Origin: Actinocrinis sp035653575
Lineage (GTDB): Bacteria > Actinomycetota > Actinomycetes > Streptomycetales > Catenulisporaceae
Reading direction: 5' to 3'
Assembly: GCF_035653575.1 (NCBI RefSeq)
Contig: NZ_DASRBQ010000186.1
Location: 61,314-125,313 of the forward strand
Length of the DNA: 64,000 bases
Shown here piece after piece: positions 7,864-16,495 of this stretch. The notes beneath the pieces were generated by a model. It was not told where the DNA came from, did no database searches, and saw only the letters and a list, made by a program, of their open reading frames with translations. How positions within the stretch are numbered: the stretch's first letter is position 1; every line of letters starts with the position of its first letter. A program made the position numbers and the translations under genes.

Positions 7864-9228
7864 ATGATGCGGCGATCCAGGACAACCGCGAGGCTCTTGG
7901 GCACGCTCGCGGCAGCGGCGCTGTGCGCGGGAGCCGTCCAGGGAACGGCTTCGGCCGGGGCGCTGGGAGCCGGCTCCTCCTCCGCCGCGCCTGACCGCGT
8001 GCCGTGGCAGCTGCTGCGGCCGCCGATGGGCTGGAGCAGCTGGAGCTCCTTCCACGGCGGGATCAGCGAATCGCTGATCGAGGCGCAGGCCACCGCCATG
8101 CACACCACGCTGCAGAAGTATGGCTACCAGTACGTCAACATCGACGCGGGCTGGTCCGACCACGTGGACCAGTACGGCCGCGACGCCTGGAACGCGACGA
8201 AGTTCCCCGACGGGATCCCCGCGGTGGCCAAGTTCGTGCACTCCCTCGGCCTCAAGTTCGGCATCTACCTCGTGCCCGGCATCCCGAAGGCCGCGCTGGC
8301 CGCGAACTCGCAGATCGCCGGCACGCCGTACCACGTGGCCGACATCGCGGACACCACCAGGCCCGGCAACACCGCCGCAGACGGCTCGGCCGCCATCGAC
8401 TACGCCAAGCCCGGCGCCGCCGCCTACGTGCAGTCCCAGGCCGACCTGCTGGCCTCCTGGGGCGTGGACTACATCAAGATGGACTTCGTCGGGCCCGGCG
8501 GCGGCCGGGTGGCCGCGGACAACCGGGCCGACGTCGAGCACTGGCACGCCGCGCTCGCCCGCACCGGGCGCCCGATCCACCTGGAGCTGTCCAACTCGCT
8601 CAGCTTCGCCAACGCCGCGACGTGGGCGCAGTACAGCAACGGCTGGCGCATCGAGGGCGACGTCGAGTGCTACTCGCACTGCCCGGGCCTGACCAACTGG
8701 TCCGTGCGCGTGGCCCGCCGCTTCACCGATGTCCCGCAGTGGATCCCCTTCGCCGGGCCCGGGCACTGGAACGACCTGGACTCGGTCGAGGTGGGCAACG
8801 GCGCGGCGGACGGGCTCACGCCCGACGAGCGCCAGTCCATGGTCACCCTCTGGTCCGTAGAGTCCGCGCCGCTGCTGCTGGGCACCGACCTGAGCAAGCT
8901 GGACCCCGCCGACCTCGCGCTGATCACCAACCCCGAAGTCATCGCGGTGGACCAGGCCGGGCACCCGGCGCACCCGGTCTCGCAGGCGACCCCGCAGCAG
9001 GTGTGGATCGCGGCCAACCCGGACCACAGCTATACCGTCGCCCTGTTCAACCTCGGCGACACCGCGGCCCCGGTCACCGCGAACTGGAGCGACCTTGGCG
9101 GCGCCGGGTACGCCCTCGTGCGCGACCTGTGGCAGCACAAGAACCTCGGTCTCATCCGCGGCGGCTACACCGCGACCCTCGCCCCACACGCCTCGCTGCT
9201 GTTCCGAGTCATCCCGCTGGGCAAGTGA
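7864..9228 (+). CDS. Secreted GH27 glycosidase with altered galactose-site motif
   Basis: A 454-residue exported GH27 enzyme consisting of the barrel and the short beta domain only. A Sec signal peptide ends around residue 32. GWSSW (56-60), the nucleophile Asp207 in YIKMD and acid/base Asp266 in WRIEGD are present. Where alpha-galactosidases have two adjacent Asp residues (DD) contacting the galactose hydroxyls, this protein has VNIDAGW (91-97), so the second Asp is Ala95. Specificity may therefore differ from alpha-galactosidase; GH27 also includes isomaltodextranase and beta-L-arabinopyranosidase. The ATG at 7864 follows GGGAGG (7849-7854); an upstream GTG at 7822 would spoil the signal peptide. 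It is closely followed by the lyase-like gene, likely in one operon. Confidence 0.88.
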   Translation: MMRRSRTTARLLGTLAAAALCAGAVQGTASAGALGAGSSSAAPDRVPWQLLRPPMGWSSWSSFHGGISESLIEAQATAMHTTLQKYGYQYVNIDAGWSDHVDQYGRDAWNATKFPDGIPAVAKFVHSLGLKFGIYLVPGIPKAALAANSQIAGTPYHVADIADTTRPGNTAADGSAAIDYAKPGAAAYVQSQADLLASWGVDYIKMDFVGPGGGRVAADNRADVEHWHAALARTGRPIHLELSNSLSFANAATWAQYSNGWRIEGDVECYSHCPGLTNWSVRVARRFTDVPQWIPFAGPGHWNDLDSVEVGNGAADGLTPDERQSMVTLWSVESAPLLLGTDLSKLDPADLALITNPEVIAVDQAGHPAHPVSQATPQQVWIAANPDHSYTVALFNLGDTAAPVTANWSDLGGAGYALVRDLWQHKNLGLIRGGYTATLAPHASLLFRVIPLGK

Positions 9229-9274
9229 CCGGTTCGCCCATCCACCACAAGGGGGACGGAAGGAAGAAAGAACC

Positions 9275-9946
9275 TTGAAACGCATTCTGCTAGGCGCGGG
9301 CGCCGCCGTCGCCGCGGCAGTGACCGCGATCGCCGTCGCGACGAGCGCACAGGCCAGCCCGCCCGTGACGCACGCCGCCTCCCCCGCCGCCGACCCGACC
9401 TCCGGGCTGACCCGCTACACCGACAGCTACAAGGTGCAGCACCCGTACAACCTGCCGGAGTCGGCGCGGTTCTCGGTGACCGGCGGCGAGTACAACCTCT
9501 GGATCCTCAAGGGCGACAAGGGATACAGCCCGGGCACCACCACCGGGGCGCGCACCGAGATGCGCTGGGCCACGAACTGGACCAGCGGCGAGCACCTGTG
9601 GGAGGCCGACGTCCTGATCGACCCGGGCACCACCGGCACCTGCATCATGCAGGTCCACGTCAACGGCCCGGGCGAGGCGATCTACATCCAGACCAAGAAC
9701 GGCAACCTGTACAACAGCGTCAACACGCTGCTGGCCACGAACATGGTCGGCAAGTGGTTCCACCTGGCCGCGGCGTACAACCCGAGCAACCACCTGGTGC
9801 AGATCTGGGTCAACGGAAGCCTCGCCCTCAGCACCCACTACACCAAGCCCGCCGGAACGGCGTTCTACTTCAAGAACGGCGTGTACAACCTGAGCGGCAG
9901 CAAGTCCGAGACCCACTTCAAGAACATCGCGCTCTGGCACGGGTGA
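9275..9946 (+). CDS. Secreted alginate-lyase-like (PL7/PL20 fold) protein
   Basis: A 223-residue exported protein. The start is a TTG at 9275 behind the ribosome site AAGGAAG (9260-9266); no ATG or GTG would give a signal peptide. After the Sec signal (cleavage near AQAS, 25-28) comes a concanavalin-like domain. It holds the three motifs of PL7-type lyases: RTEMR (93-97), QVH (126-128) and YFKNGVYN (198-205), so the Arg, Gln/His and Tyr active-site positions appear intact. PL7/PL20 enzymes cleave uronic-acid polymers such as alginate or glucuronan by beta-elimination. The gene follows the GH27 gene by 46 bases and probably shares its transcript, suggesting action on one heteropolysaccharide. 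A non-catalytic lectin-like role is the alternative. Confidence 0.72.
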   Translation: MKRILLGAGAAVAAAVTAIAVATSAQASPPVTHAASPAADPTSGLTRYTDSYKVQHPYNLPESARFSVTGGEYNLWILKGDKGYSPGTTTGARTEMRWATNWTSGEHLWEADVLIDPGTTGTCIMQVHVNGPGEAIYIQTKNGNLYNSVNTLLATNMVGKWFHLAAAYNPSNHLVQIWVNGSLALSTHYTKPAGTAFYFKNGVYNLSGSKSETHFKNIALWHG

Positions 9947-9986
9947 CCCGGCCCGAGCTGGGGCACTGACCTCCCGAACGCCGAAA

Positions 9987-10025
9987 TCCCGGCGCGTTAC
10001 CGCAGTTCAGCGACGCGCGCCGGGA
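9987..10025 (+). terminator. Probable hairpin terminator after the glycosidase/lyase genes
   Basis: TCCCGGCGCG (9987-9996) pairs perfectly with CGCGCCGGGA (10016-10025), a 10-base-pair GC-rich stem with a 19-base loop, 41 bases after the stop codon. There is no clear T-tract, as is common for actinomycete terminators. Confidence 0.45.
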
Positions 10026-10065
10026 CTTCGCGCGTGCCTGTGATCGATCGGGGCATACTCCAGGC

Positions 10066-10947
10066 ATGTCAGCGCCCACCCGGTCAAACACGATGCCGGC
10101 CTACGACACCGCGTTCGTCCTGGGCGGCGGCGGGCACCTCGGCGCATACGAGGTCGGCATGCTGCGCGCCCTGCTGGAGGCGGGGATCAAGCCGGACCTG
10201 GTGCTGGGCACCTCGGTCGGCGCGATCAACGGCTCGGTGCTCGCGGCCGATCCGACCGAGCAGGCGGTGGCCCGCCTCGCCGAGCTGTGGAGCGGCCTGA
10301 GCAGCGGCGGGATCTTCGAGGCGAACCTGTTCACCAGGCTCGGCACGGCGGCGCGCACGCGTACGCACATGTACTCCAACTCGGTGCTGCGCCAGATGCT
10401 CGAATCGGACCTGCCGGTCTCCCGGATCGAGGAGCTGGCGGTCCCGTTCCAGTGCGTGGCCGCCTCGATCGAGCGGGCGGCCGAGCACTGGTTCGCCGAG
10501 GGGCCGATCGCCGACGCGGTGCTCGCCTCCTGCGCGGTCCCCGGGCTGCTGCCGCCGGTGGCCATCGGCGGCGAGCACTATCTGGACGGCGGCCTCGTCA
10601 ACAGCGTTCCGGTCGGCCGGGCGGTCGCGCTGGGCGCGCGGACGATATACGTGCTGCACGTCGGGCGGCTCGAACAGCCGCTGCGGCCGCCGCGCCGGGC
10701 CTGGGAGGTGGCAGCCGTGGCCTTCGAGATCGCCCGGAGGCACCGGTTCGCCCGCGACATGGCCGACCTGCCGCACGGCATCACCGTGCACCTGCTGCCG
10801 ACCGGCGCGGACGCCGACCGGACCACCAGCTGGTCGCAGTATGTGCGCTACCGCTCCTTTGACGACACCCGAGACCGCATCCGGCGCGCGTATACGGCGT
10901 CGGCCGCGTATCTCGAGCGCTCCCGGCGCAATAGGACGCGCACATGA
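10066..10947 (+). CDS. Patatin-like phospholipase (RssA/NTE type)
   Basis: A 293-residue single-domain patatin-like lipid acyl hydrolase. The oxyanion motif VLGGGGHLGAYEVG lies near the N-terminus, followed by the nucleophile-serine motif GTSVGA, and the catalytic Asp is in DGGLVNSVPV. These are all the elements of the Ser-Asp dyad, so it should be active on lipids or lysophospholipids. The next gene, a PlsC-type acyltransferase, starts inside its stop codon (ATGA), so hydrolysis and re-acylation functions are co-translated. The ATG at 10066 has no strong ribosome site; an ATG at 10093 is a possible alternative. Confidence 0.88.
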   Translation: MSAPTRSNTMPAYDTAFVLGGGGHLGAYEVGMLRALLEAGIKPDLVLGTSVGAINGSVLAADPTEQAVARLAELWSGLSSGGIFEANLFTRLGTAARTRTHMYSNSVLRQMLESDLPVSRIEELAVPFQCVAASIERAAEHWFAEGPIADAVLASCAVPGLLPPVAIGGEHYLDGGLVNSVPVGRAVALGARTIYVLHVGRLEQPLRPPRRAWEVAAVAFEIARRHRFARDMADLPHGITVHLLPTGADADRTTSWSQYVRYRSFDDTRDRIRRAYTASAAYLERSRRNRTRT

Positions 10948-11999
10948 GGGCTCTGCTGCTGAAGCACGCCGCGCTGCGGCGGCCGCTCACCATCGCGGCG
11001 GCGGCGCTCTTGTGGACGCTCTTCGCGGTGCTGACACCGGTCGTCGCGCTGATCTGCGGGCTGATCTCGCTGCGGCCGGGCGGGCGCGCACGAGCGGTGC
11101 GCATCGCGGTGTTCGCACTCTGCTATCTGACCGCGGAACTCGCCGGGCTGGGCTACGCCGCCTGGCTGTGGCTGCGCGCCGGTTTCGGCCGCCGGCTCGC
11201 CACGCCCCGCATGCAGGAGGCGCACTACGCGTTGTTGGCCGCGCTGCTGCGGCGGCTGTACCTGGTCGGCAGCAAGCTATTCAACGTACAGATCAGCGCA
11301 CCGGCGACGGTCACGCCGCACAGCTGCGCGCCGCCGAGCCTGCCGCCGACGCCGGGGCGTCCGCTCATCGTGCTCAGCCGGCACGCCGGTCCCGGCGATT
11401 CCTTCCTGCTCGTGCACGCGCTGCTCACGCTCGCGCATCGCAGGCCTCGTATCGTGCTGAAGGAGGCGCTGTCCTTCGATCCGCTCATCGACGTGATCCT
11501 CGGGCGGCTGCCGCACTGCTTCGTCAGTCCCGGGACGAGCGGCAGCGAGCGGGCCACGGAGCAGATCGGGCGCATCAGCGGCACGATGGGCGCGGCCGAT
11601 GCGCTGCTGGTCTTCCCGGAGGGCGGCAACTTCACGCCGCGCCGGCGGCTGCGCGCGATCGCCAGCCTGCGTCGCAGGGGTCTGACCCGCGCCAGCGCCC
11701 GCGCCCACCATCTGCGCAACCTGCTGCCCCCGCAACCGGCCGGCGTGTTCGCCGCGGTCGACGCCGCCCCGCACGCCGACCTGGTCTTCGTCGCGCACAC
11801 CGGCCTGGACCATATGCAGTCGGTGGGCCAGGTGTGGCGCGGCCTGCCGCTGACGCACCCGGTCGAGGTGACCTGGTGGACGATCCCCACCGAGCGGGTC
11901 CCGGTGCAGGAGGACGCGCGGCTGCGCTGGCTGCACGACAACTGGGCCGAGATCGACGCGTGGATCAGCCGCGCGCAGCGAACCGAATCCATGTCTTAG
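10944..11999 (+). CDS. 1-acylglycerol-3-phosphate acyltransferase-like (PlsC) membrane protein
   Basis: A 351-residue protein with two N-terminal membrane segments (around 14-40 and 52-75), then a PlsC-like acyltransferase domain. The catalytic HX4D box is present as RHAGPGDS, and the phosphate-binding motif appears as FPEGGNF, where most family members have EGT. It likely acylates a lysophospholipid or related acceptor at the membrane. It overlaps the patatin stop codon by four bases, so the two are translationally coupled and may remodel membrane lipids together. A strong hairpin follows the stop codon. Confidence 0.78.
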   Translation: MRALLLKHAALRRPLTIAAAALLWTLFAVLTPVVALICGLISLRPGGRARAVRIAVFALCYLTAELAGLGYAAWLWLRAGFGRRLATPRMQEAHYALLAALLRRLYLVGSKLFNVQISAPATVTPHSCAPPSLPPTPGRPLIVLSRHAGPGDSFLLVHALLTLAHRRPRIVLKEALSFDPLIDVILGRLPHCFVSPGTSGSERATEQIGRISGTMGAADALLVFPEGGNFTPRRRLRAIASLRRRGLTRASARAHHLRNLLPPQPAGVFAAVDAAPHADLVFVAHTGLDHMQSVGQVWRGLPLTHPVEVTWWTIPTERVPVQEDARLRWLHDNWAEIDAWISRAQRTESMS

Positions 12000-12010
12000 C
12001 GCTCTCGCGC

Positions 12011-12040
12011 GCCGGTGGCGGGCGCGTGCCCGCCACCGGC
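12011..12040. terminator. Strong bidirectional hairpin terminator
   Basis: A perfect 13-base-pair GC-rich stem (12011-12023 with 12028-12040) closes a GCGT loop. It lies between the convergent PlsC-like and GNAT genes, 12 bases past the PlsC-like stop, and can act for both strands. Confidence 0.8.
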
Positions 12041-12108
12041 CGATAGAATTCAGTGCCCTGTCAGACTCGAGCTCTTCTAATCTCAGAGCTCTGCGCAAGG
12101 CGCCTCAG

Positions 12109-12759
12109 TCACATGACGTTGCTCGGCGGGCGCCACATCGGGTACATCATCGTGGTCGCCGGAACCCCGTCAGGGAACGGAATCGGCTTCGGCAGGTCCC
12201 GATAACCGTGCCGGGCATACAGCCGGCGGCTGTCGATGCTCGCGGCCTCCAGATACGCCGCCACCGGCTCCTCGGTCCCGGCCAGCACCCGATGATGCGC
12301 TTCGAGCAGCGCGGAGCCGATCCCGCGGCCTTGAAGCTTGGGGTGGACCGCGAGGATCGCCAGGTGGTCGTGGTTTTCGCCGCTCGGGTGGTGTCGCTCC
12401 AGCTGTGCGTCGAAGGCCCGGAAGCGGTCCACACGGGTGCCCGTCAGCTCGGCCAGGCGCGCGCTGTACTCGGCGTCGTCGGCGTGACCGTCCTCGCCGT
12501 CTTGGCCGCCCTCCCGATACGGGATCCACAACGCCGCCGCGGTCCGATCAGGAGTCGTGTACACCGTCCCGGTCGCCAGCGCCTGATCCACGTAGAGGCG
12601 GAAGTAGTCCGGGAACAGCTCCTCGCGCGCCGCCGCGTCGGGCACCAGCCAGACCGAGGCCGGCAGGTCGTGGAACGCTATGGCGATCAGGTCACTGAGT
12701 TCCGCGGCGTCGTCCGGTTCCGCCTCGATGACGTCGACCGCGCACAGTTCGGGGCTCAT
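12109..12759 (-). CDS. GNAT-family N-acetyltransferase
   Basis: A 216-residue GNAT acetyltransferase that uses acetyl-CoA. The acetyl-CoA loop is seen as LAVHPKLQGRGIGSALL, followed by the YARHGY segment usual near the C-terminus. The acceptor cannot be predicted. The ATG at 12759 overlaps the permease stop codon (ATGA), so the two genes form a coupled unit; the acetyltransferase may act on the permease's substrate. The open frame upstream of 12759 is only the permease gene read in another frame. Confidence 0.85.
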   Translation of the reverse strand: MSPELCAVDVIEAEPDDAAELSDLIAIAFHDLPASVWLVPDAAAREELFPDYFRLYVDQALATGTVYTTPDRTAAALWIPYREGGQDGEDGHADDAEYSARLAELTGTRVDRFRAFDAQLERHHPSGENHDHLAILAVHPKLQGRGIGSALLEAHHRVLAGTEEPVAAYLEAASIDSRRLYARHGYRDLPKPIPFPDGVPATTMMYPMWRPPSNVM

Positions 12760-14264
12760 GCGCCCTCCCCTGCCAGCGACGCGGCCGACGCCTTGGCGTC
12801 CGCGGTGAGGCTGTGCGCCGTGGCCGCGTCCGGTCCGAGGCCGATCACCTCGTATACCTCGGGCCTGCTGGAGCGCAGGTAAAGGGCCCAGCACACGCCG
12901 ATGACGCCCGCGACCGCGAACAGCGAGGGCAGCACCTTGCCGGGCGTCGAGGGCGAGGTGTACCCGAGCAGGAGCGAGTAGTTGTTCGCGCACAGATAAA
13001 CCATGACCAGCAGCACGAGCACTGATATGCCCGGCGCGATCACCCGCCGCCACAGGTTCTCCTCGCCCGGATGCGCCGCGAAGTACCTGACCACGGCGAT
13101 CGAGGTGAGCGCGAGCAGGATCAGGATGCCGAACCCGCCGGTCGTCCCGCCCCAGAAGAACAGGTCGGTCTGCGGATTCCAGCCGCCGGCCGCGAAGGCG
13201 AGGATCGCCGCGAGGCCGATCGCGCTCTGTACCGCGGAGGCGGTGCGCGGCACGCCGTTGAGGCCGGTGCGGCCGAAGGAGCCGGGCAGCACCTGCTCGC
13301 GGCCGAGCGAGAAGGCGTAGCGCCAGCAGGCGTTGTGGAAGGCGAGGGCGGCGGCGAACAGGGAGGTCATGAAGAGGACCTGGCCGGCGTTGTTCAGGAA
13401 GTCCGAGCCCATCGCGAACAGCATGCCGGGCCCTTCGCCGGCCGCGGTCTTGGCGACGTTGCCGACGCCGTAGTGGATGGACATCACCCAGGAGGCGGCG
13501 GCGTACACGACGCCGATGACCGCCAGGGCGAAGTAGGTCGCGGCCGGGATGGTGCGCCGGGAGTCACGGGCCTCCTCGGCGTAGACCGGGGACTGCTCGA
13601 AACCGACGTATCCGAGTACTGCGATCGCGAGCGCCGCGCCGATCCCGCCCTTGGTCAGGTCGCCGGGGTTGAGCGTGCTGAAGGTGACCTTCCCGCCGGC
13701 CGGGTGCAGGCCGCCGTCGATGGTGAGCGCGACGATGACCAGCACCTCGAGGGTGAGCAGAGCGCCGAGCACGCGGCCGCTCAGGTCCACCCGGATCAGG
13801 CCGAGCGCGGTGACCAGGACCCAGGCGATCAGCGCCCAGATCCACCACTTGACGTCGGTGCCGGTCTTCTGCTGCACGTAGGCCTCGACGGTCGGGCCGA
13901 GCATGCCGTACAGGCCGATCTGCAGCAGGTTGTAGGCCAGCAGCGCGATCAGCGCCGCGGCGACGCCCGCCTCGCGGCCGAGCCCGCGGGTGATGAAGGC
14001 GTAGAAGGCCCCTGCGTTGCTGATGTGCCTGGACATCGCCACGTAGCCGACGCTGAAGAGGCTCAGCACGACGGCCACCACGATGAAGGCGGCGGGGACG
14101 CTGGTCAGGCCGGTGGCCGCGTAGGCCGTGGTGACGACGCCCGCGGTCACGGTCAGCGGGGCCACTCCGGCGAGCACGAAGTAGACCACTGACGGGACGC
14201 CGAGCCGGTCGCGGGCGAGCGCCGCGGAGACGCTCCCCGGCTGCGCGAGTGTGCTTCTTGCCAT
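12756..14264 (-). CDS. APC-superfamily amino acid/polyamine permease
   Basis: A 502-residue integral membrane permease with about 12 hydrophobic helices. Family features include the helix 1 stretch VYFVLAGVAPLTVTAG, the SNAGAFYAFITRGLGR segment and GYVGFEQSPVYAEEA in the middle. It imports an amino acid or amine, of unknown identity. It sits 105 bases downstream of the GPP34 gene on the same strand and is translationally coupled to the GNAT gene that follows it. Confidence 0.88.
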   Translation of the reverse strand: MARSTLAQPGSVSAALARDRLGVPSVVYFVLAGVAPLTVTAGVVTTAYAATGLTSVPAAFIVVAVVLSLFSVGYVAMSRHISNAGAFYAFITRGLGREAGVAAALIALLAYNLLQIGLYGMLGPTVEAYVQQKTGTDVKWWIWALIAWVLVTALGLIRVDLSGRVLGALLTLEVLVIVALTIDGGLHPAGGKVTFSTLNPGDLTKGGIGAALAIAVLGYVGFEQSPVYAEEARDSRRTIPAATYFALAVIGVVYAAASWVMSIHYGVGNVAKTAAGEGPGMLFAMGSDFLNNAGQVLFMTSLFAAALAFHNACWRYAFSLGREQVLPGSFGRTGLNGVPRTASAVQSAIGLAAILAFAAGGWNPQTDLFFWGGTTGGFGILILLALTSIAVVRYFAAHPGEENLWRRVIAPGISVLVLLVMVYLCANNYSLLLGYTSPSTPGKVLPSLFAVAGVIGVCWALYLRSSRPEVYEVIGLGPDAATAHSLTADAKASAASLAGEGA

Positions 14265-14369
14265 GGTGGGTGCTCCTATCGGGGACGGATAGAGCCTTGA
14301 TGGCGGGCGGACCGGGCGGATGGAGCCGGCCGGTGCCGTTATCGGATGGTGGTGGGTAGTTCCTCGCAG

Positions 14370-15041
14370 TCAGAGGCGGTGGGCGGCGATGGCGCTGCCG
14401 ACCGCCGCCTCGGTCTGGGTGATCAGTTCGACGAGCGAGGCGCGCAGCGAGCCGAGCAGCTCCCCGGCCCGCCGCAGCGCGGCCGGGCGGCTCTGCCTGA
14501 CCTCCCACAGCACCGGCTGGTCGAGCCCGGTGGCCCGCAGCAGGCCGATGAGCACGAGGTCCTGCGGGTCGAGGTCCTGGCCGCGGATCAGCTGCGTGCA
14601 CAGCAGCGCGGTCGGGCGCACGGCGACGTCCACGGAGGTGGGCAGCCAGCGGCCGCCCTGCCATGGCCGCTTGCGCGCCTCGCGCACGAGCAGGCCGTCG
14701 CCGACCAGGCGCCGGCCCACCTCGTCGTGCGCGCTCTGGCCGAAGAAGGCCAGCCAGGTGCGCGTCGGATGCTGTTCCTGCTTGAGGAATTCCAGGACGC
14801 GCCCGGACAGCGCGTCCTCGCGCGGACTCGAATCGAGCACCGCGACGGTCCCGTCGCGCAGCTCGATGCATTCGGCCAGAGCCAGCTCGCCGAGCAGCGC
14901 CCCGGCCAGGCCGAGGCCGGCGATCCGCTCCGCGAGGCGCGGCTTGCCGGTCGACTCCTCATGCGCCATGAGGAAGAAGTCGTCGGCGAGCCGGCCGGTG
15001 CCGCCGGCTCTGCTCTCCTGACCATGCGGATGTCCGGTCAC
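14370..15041 (-). CDS. GPP34-family phosphoprotein
   Basis: A 223-residue protein of the GPP34 (GOLPH3/Vps74-like) family, common in actinomycetes, where its role is poorly known; eukaryotic relatives bind phosphatidylinositol-4-phosphate. Conserved parts are FFLMAHEESTGKPRL and LGLAGALLGELALA at the N-terminus, a DSSPREDAL loop and a helical C-terminal half ending in SLVELITQTEAAVG. The GTG start at 15041 keeps the conserved N-terminal LADDFFLMAHE segment; a later start would cut it. It is upstream of the permease-GNAT pair on the same strand. Confidence 0.82.
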   Translation of the reverse strand: MTGHPHGQESRAGGTGRLADDFFLMAHEESTGKPRLAERIAGLGLAGALLGELALAECIELRDGTVAVLDSSPREDALSGRVLEFLKQEQHPTRTWLAFFGQSAHDEVGRRLVGDGLLVREARKRPWQGGRWLPTSVDVAVRPTALLCTQLIRGQDLDPQDLVLIGLLRATGLDQPVLWEVRQSRPAALRRAGELLGSLRASLVELITQTEAAVGSAIAAHRL

Positions 15042-15402
15042 GGCGCCGCCATGCCGTCGGCGCGCCGCCTTACACGGCGTCGGCGGTGTGCCGGGCGCAT
15101 GATCAGAGCCTCCAACATCGGACGACGGCTCACCGTCATCACGGAACGCATCGCCGTGGAGACTATCCGCTTAACCCGTGCAGATTCCAGAGCCCGGAGC
15201 GATCAGCTTCGAACTCTGCGACCGATCTTTCTGAGGATTCTGCGAGATCCCGGCCAGCGCACCTCAGTGACCTGCGATAACGCCCACGACGCCGGCCGCG
15301 GCCGTTGGCCGAAGCGGCCAACAATCCGGCCCCGGACTTGGCACACATCACACCTGTGCGGCGTCCGGCCGCACGGAAGAATCGGACCGGTCACGCCACG
15401 GG
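15042..15402. other. Non-coding stretch upstream of the KAS III gene
   Basis: This is the divergent gap between the GPP34 and KAS III genes (430 bases including the hairpin that follows). I see no gene, RNA or clear promoter pair in it. Short open frames here lack ribosome sites and family similarity. Confidence 0.45.
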
Positions 15403-15444
15403 CGGCGCCGGCGCCGGCGTCGCGCGCAGCCGGCGCCGGCGCCG
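15403..15444 (+). promoter_or_regulatory. Long GC hairpin in the leader of the KAS III gene
   Basis: Bases 15403-15418 pair perfectly with 15429-15444 to give a 16-base-pair stem made of repeated GGCGCC units, with a 10-base loop. It ends 16 bases before the ribosome site AAGGAG (15461-15466) of the next gene. It could be an attenuator, an upstream terminator or an mRNA stability element. Confidence 0.5.
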
Positions 15445-15471
15445 TGGCCTTCGTCCCCTGAAGGAGCCAGC

Positions 15472-16446
15472 GTGTCCTCCGGTACCCGAATCGTCTCGCT
15501 CGGCCACTACCAGCCCTCCCGGGTGCTCACCAACGCGGACCTCGAAGAGCTGGTCGAGACCAGCGACGACTGGATCCGCAGCCGCGTCGGCATCGTGACC
15601 CGGCGCATCGCGGGCCCGGATGAGACCGTGGACGAGATGGCGACCGCGGCCGCCGAGAAGGCGCTGGCCTCCAGCGGGCTGACCGCCGCGCAGATCGACC
15701 TGGTGATCGTCGCCACCTGTACCGCCCTGGACCGGTCCCCGACCATGTCGGCGCGCGTGGCGGCCCGGCTCGGCCTGGGCAGCCCGGCGCTGCTCGACGT
15801 GAACGTGGCCTGCGCCGGCTTCACCCACGCGCTCGCGCTCGCCGACCACGCGATCCGCGCCCAGAGCGCGACGAACGCCCTGGTGATCGGGGTGGAGAAG
15901 CTGAGCGACTTCACCGACTGGACCGACCGCAGCACCTGCGTGCTGGTCGGCGACGGAGCCGGGGCCGCGGTCGTCAGCGCGAGCGAGCAGGCTGAGATCG
16001 GCCCGGTGACCTGGGGTTCGGTGCCGCAGATGGCCAGCGCCGTTCGGATCGAGGTGGAGCGGGACGAGGACGGCGCGCCGCGGCGGGCCGGCGGGGCGCG
16101 ATTCGCGCAGGACGGCCAGAGCGTGTACCGCTGGGCCACGACTCAGCTGCCTGAGATCGCGCGGCGGGCCTGCGAACGCAGCGGCCTGACGCCGGCGGAC
16201 CTGGCCGCGGTGGTCTTCCACCAGGCGAACCTGCGGATCATCGAGCCGCTGGCGGTCAAGCTCGGCGCGGTCAACGCGGTGGTGGCGAAGGACGTCGTCG
16301 AGTCCGGCAACACCTCGGCGGCCAGCATCCCGCTCGCCCTGGCCAAGCTCGTCGAGCGCGGCGAGATCCCGTCCGGCGGCCCGGTGCTGCTGTTCGGATT
16401 CGGCGGCAACCTCTCCTATGCCGGGCAGGTCGTACGCTGTCCGTGA
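15472..16446 (+). CDS. Beta-ketoacyl-ACP synthase III (KAS III/FabH-like)
   Basis: A 324-residue thiolase-fold condensing enzyme of the FabH type, which joins an acyl-CoA primer to malonyl-ACP. The Cys-His-Asn triad is intact: Cys114 in NVACAGF, His in VFHQANLR and Asn in ESGNTSAASIP. The GTG start follows AAGGAG. It is not next to other fatty acid synthase genes, so it may serve a specialised lipid or secondary metabolite rather than core synthesis. The epoxide-hydrolase-like gene follows after 49 bases on the same strand. Confidence 0.88.
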   Translation: MSSGTRIVSLGHYQPSRVLTNADLEELVETSDDWIRSRVGIVTRRIAGPDETVDEMATAAAEKALASSGLTAAQIDLVIVATCTALDRSPTMSARVAARLGLGSPALLDVNVACAGFTHALALADHAIRAQSATNALVIGVEKLSDFTDWTDRSTCVLVGDGAGAAVVSASEQAEIGPVTWGSVPQMASAVRIEVERDEDGAPRRAGGARFAQDGQSVYRWATTQLPEIARRACERSGLTPADLAAVVFHQANLRIIEPLAVKLGAVNAVVAKDVVESGNTSAASIPLALAKLVERGEIPSGGPVLLFGFGGNLSYAGQVVRCP

Positions 16447-16495
16447 TCGACGGACGGCATTCAGAGACCGGCACACACGGAGCGGACGAGCGCGC

